Source: Capsicum annuum
Lineage: Eukaryota > Streptophyta > Magnoliopsida > Solanales > Solanaceae
DNA: 64,000 nt
Assembly (NCBI RefSeq): GCF_002878395.1
Contig: NC_061119.1
Coordinates: forward strand, 40,910,873-40,974,872
Reading direction: 5' to 3'
The number at the start of each line of letters is the position of its first letter. Within the stretch, counting starts at the first letter, position 1. The notes under the pieces were generated by a model. The model made no database searches. It saw nothing but the letters and a program-made list of their open reading frames with translations, and had not been told where the DNA came from. Position numbers and translations under genes: made by a program. Shown here one piece after another: positions 61,134 to 64,000 of this stretch.

Positions 61134-61768
61134 TATTGGAAAAAATGCTACAATATTGATATTGGATAGGAATTAATAATAGTAAGAGAGTTATCACAAA
61201 CACTGTGTCGTGGCAAGCCATTGCCTTGAAAGCGATTTCGGCCCGACTCCAGTGCAAATTCTTCTAGCCGGTCGCACCCCAATGTTCCACAGCTACTTCC
61301 AAACATGTGCACTCGTGGCTGGAAGTTTAGAGGTTACCTAAACCAATTGCTCAAAAGTTGACAAAGAATAAAAAACCAAGACTAAAACAGAGAATTGATG
61401 AGGGAGAGAGTACTTTTTTTCTATGTTTTCTACATCTTTAGTTCTCAAATGATGTTCCTTAAATAGATATATCATTTACGTTTCATCCATCAAAAGAGCG
61501 AAAGAAGACACATAGAGTTAATGTAAGTAATGTAACATTACTCTTGAATTAATGACAAAGTCATAAAGGCTAGTAACTTTCAAGACTTTTGAATGTCTCT
61601 TCATTCACAAAGTTATATTTAATCGTCATTTGAATGAATGTACATTTATGAAGTAGTAACTCTCATATCCTACAAACTCATATAACTTACGAATGTTCAC
61701 ACAAATTTATTACAGAGAGTTATGAGAGTTTTTAATCTTTGCATTAATTAAGAAGGAATTATCCTTCA
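61134..61768 (-). repeat. Copia 5' LTR
   Basis: The partner of 40550-41184; its first bases read tattgg instead of tgttgg. It ends ccttca, followed by agaac. Confidence 0.92.
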
Positions 61769-61773
61769 AGAAC

Positions 61774-64000
61774 AGCCTCTTGCAGTTGCAGAAATACAGG
61801 GTAAAGTTCTGTACAAGTGAAGATAATTTTAGTGAATCAAGCTACCCATATTTTATTATTTATTTCCTCTTTGTATATGCAAGCATGCGCCGAGTTAGGA
61901 GCGCAAGGAATTCAGCCGAACCCCATGTGGCATAAGATTATAAAATGTTTAATCTCTTTGATTTCTTTATGATTTACTGTTTTATCTATTGAATTAAATT
62001 TTAGTTTCTCAGTAACTTTTTAAATTTTCTTAATAAAAATTCTAACTCGACTGGAAAGAATGCCAGTCCAAGGACCATTAAGAATGCCGTCCGTGTTTGG
62101 TGATTTCCCCTTTTTTATTCTCGTTGTTTTGTCTTGAAAATGATATGCACGAGTCCTCTTTCTGCTCTTTTGGTATGAAAAGGACTACTTACCTAACATA
62201 GTTAATTGAGAAATAGTTGAAGACTAAAATAAAGTAACGTGACTTAAAAAAGACAATTCAACTGTGGTATAAAGAATCCCAACTTTGGTCTTTGAGTCAA
62301 AGGATTGTCTTGAGGCAGAGGTAGATCATTCGCTACGGGTTTGGATGAAGTCGATCTTTTTATTTAAACTATGCATTTATATTAAGAAATTTATTAAATA
62401 TGTATAACTATATACAAGTTGTGAACAAGTAACTAAGACGAGTTATGAATTAAATGGCTAATTCAGACCTGTAAACTTTAAGTCCTAACTCTGCCTAGAA
62501 AATAAATGAACTTGAAATATCCCTCTTCATTGAAGGAAAATGAAAAATATTTCAGTGGATTTCCATTTTTCGAAGATAAAATTGAGCGGAAAAATGAAAC
62601 CAGTAAAGACCAATAATGACTTTTGACAAATTCCTTAACAAGTTCTCAATGGGAAGGCAAATGCAAGTATGCAACTATCTCCCTCAATTATTCCAATTCT
62701 AGTCATCTCCACGTGTTATGTTCATGTGAGAAGACTTTCAATTTTTTTTATAATCGTGATGTTGGAGTCAGCTTTTATGTATCTTGACTAATTTCATGAA
62801 TTCATGATAACAAGAAGCCTATCTATCTATATATAAAAACAAAAGCAAAAACAACACGTGTCATCACCACAAAAAACAAGAATTATCATTAAAAATTAAA
62901 CTTAAAATTGAAACTTTAAAAACACTAAAACTGTCACACACAACGGATAAACAAAAACAAAAACTCCATAACAAAACAGTTTTTGTTATTAACATTAAAT
63001 ATTAAAATAATAATTTAAAAAATCGTAACTACCACACACAAACAAGTAAATCACGTGTTTACTGCAAAAAGAAAAATAAATAAATGAAAACACAGTGAAA
63101 TTTTTATTTACAATTTAGTAAACTTCTACCCACATTTGGAAGTTTCTTTTCAATCTGAAAGTGATTGTAACTCTTCATATTTATCCTTATGAATTAGCAC
63201 AAGTCAACTCTTTTATATATTCTTTTATCAATATTCAAAAGTTTAACTTTATTCTCTTTTCATTCTGTTTTCATCATGCATCGCAAATTATAATAAATTT
63301 TGTAGAGTTTGAAATTTTTTGTACTAGGTCCAATATGTTGCTAATCATCATGACGGTAGGAGTAGCTGTTAGAAGAATGCTCAATTTTTTTATCTCAAAA
63401 TATTTCTTTGTTATAGATTAATTTTTTATTTTATTGAGATTTCACCTAGTATGTTATTGTTGTTATTGTATAGGTGTTGTTCATATTATTACTTGCATTA
63501 TATAAAATCTCCTAATTTATTTAGATACTTTACTTGAATGATTATGTTCTCTTTCTAATTTTTTCTGTCCTACTACAAAGTAAGAAACAGTTTTAAACTA
63601 CATACAACTAAAGATTACAACAAGAGCAGTATTTGTCTTAAAGACAAGGAGAAAATCTCTGAAATATAAACTTTTTGTTCGATAAAGTTCTGAAAGAGCA
63701 AATCAAAAATTTTAAAAATATAATCTAAACGTTGATCATATCAATTTAAACTCAACTAGAAACATTATTCCTTAATGATGTCAAGTAGTACTGTTAAATA
63801 TGGATATTTACTCTTTATTTTCTATAACATCTCTATGAAAATGTTGCTATGAGAACTTTAGATATATTGTATTCACCTTTGTAATTATATTTTTGGGACT
63901 TCCAACATCTCATAATTTATATAATGTGCAGGTTGATGAGTTATTGATTAGAAGAGACTAGAGAAAAGAAATTCTGATTGACATACAAGTAGAGTCCTAC
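61774..64000. other. AT-rich intergenic DNA
   Basis: No gene is supported; 63161-63421 is a chance Phe/Ile-rich frame. agcctcttgcagttgcagaaatacagggtaaag at 61774-61806 resembles part of a solanaceous tRNA-derived SINE (weak). The rest up to the window end shows no repeat end or RNA gene. Confidence 0.35.

Larger units (their letters stand above)
40550..61768 (-). mobile_element. Ty1/copia LTR retrotransposon, nested host of three or more insertions
   Basis: LTRs at 40550-41184 and 61134-61768 (635 bp each) enclose copia coding pieces, all on the minus strand. Identical agaac target copies lie at 40545-40549 and 61769-61773. Removing the inner hAT MITE (with its gypsy) and the CACTA element leaves about 4.1 kb, shorter than a full copia element. 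Order from 5' (right): gag, protease, integrase remnant, reverse transcriptase, RNase H, purine tract agtgggga, 3' LTR. Both insertion sites restore an open copia frame when the insert and one target copy are left out. Confidence 0.93.

Noticed and set aside
61774..61830. tRNA-derived SINE fragment
   Set aside because: Only a short diverged stretch resembles it and no A/B boxes or poly-T end were found, so it is mentioned only as a possibility.
62822..62870. Helitron 5' end (tctatctatatataaaaac...)
   Set aside because: The start is suggestive, but no CTRR end with a hairpin was found downstream and no helicase is present.

Overview
This is plant nuclear DNA. It is AT-rich, intron-bearing and dominated by retrotransposons and DNA transposons. 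The mix of repeats (DUF1985/Ulp1-like relics with CAACAG-type palindromic repeats, LINE tails with the 'TCTATCG...CCTCCCCAGAC' end, an Athila-like Ty3/gypsy element, Stowaway and hAT MITEs) is what I would expect of a Solanaceae genome; pepper or a Solanum species is an inference I cannot check here. Only one intact single-copy gene is visible: a 13-exon autophagy kinase gene of the ATG1 family on the + strand, 28627-38095.

Layout. 1-28 kb is a graveyard of transposable-element genes. It holds two Mutator-like (MULE) transposase relics on the - strand (about 1.2-3.8 kb and 24.1-26.4 kb), two DUF1985/Ulp1-type relics (+ strand 7.5-9.4 kb; - strand 11.05-14.4 kb), a small GRF-type zinc-finger gene (10.3-10.7 kb), two 5'-truncated LINEs (4.85-6.7 kb, split by a probable solo LTR, and 22.05-23.3 kb with a clean 15-bp target duplication), a ~630-bp-arm inverted repeat (19.1-20.7 kb), and long fields of short palindromic repeats. 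The first MULE carries a 52-bp tandem repeat containing CAACAATTGTTG; the others carry degenerate copies of ATCTGTTGCAACAGAT. At 15.3-17.7 kb these repeats sit inside a higher-order tandem array in which 490-bp and 173-bp spacings alternate.

28.6-38.1 kb is the ATG1 gene. Its 3.3-kb first intron contains a 1375-bp non-autonomous LTR element (TSD agtat) and a duplicated copy of the end of exon 1; intron 3 contains a Stowaway MITE. Just past its 3' end is an unidentified coding-like exon on the opposite strand (38271-38456).

39-61.8 kb is a nested set of insertions that can be resolved from target-site duplications. A Ty1/copia element (- strand, 40550-61768, TSD agaac) was invaded by a CACTA element (42375-46536), which holds a Stowaway MITE (44798-45061). 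Independently a hAT-type MITE landed in the copia gag (47829-60785, TSD aactatcc), and that MITE was split by a 12-kb Athila-like gypsy element (48682-60721, TSD ccaac). A separate hAT MITE (39238-39784, TSD tataaaag) sits inside another MITE-like element at 39.08-40.43 kb. 61.8-64 kb is AT-rich with no gene that I can support.

No rRNA, tRNA or CRISPR is visible. Apart from ATG1 nearly all coding segments carry stops or frameshifts, so the genes do not form a shared pathway; the interest lies in repeat architecture and insertion history.
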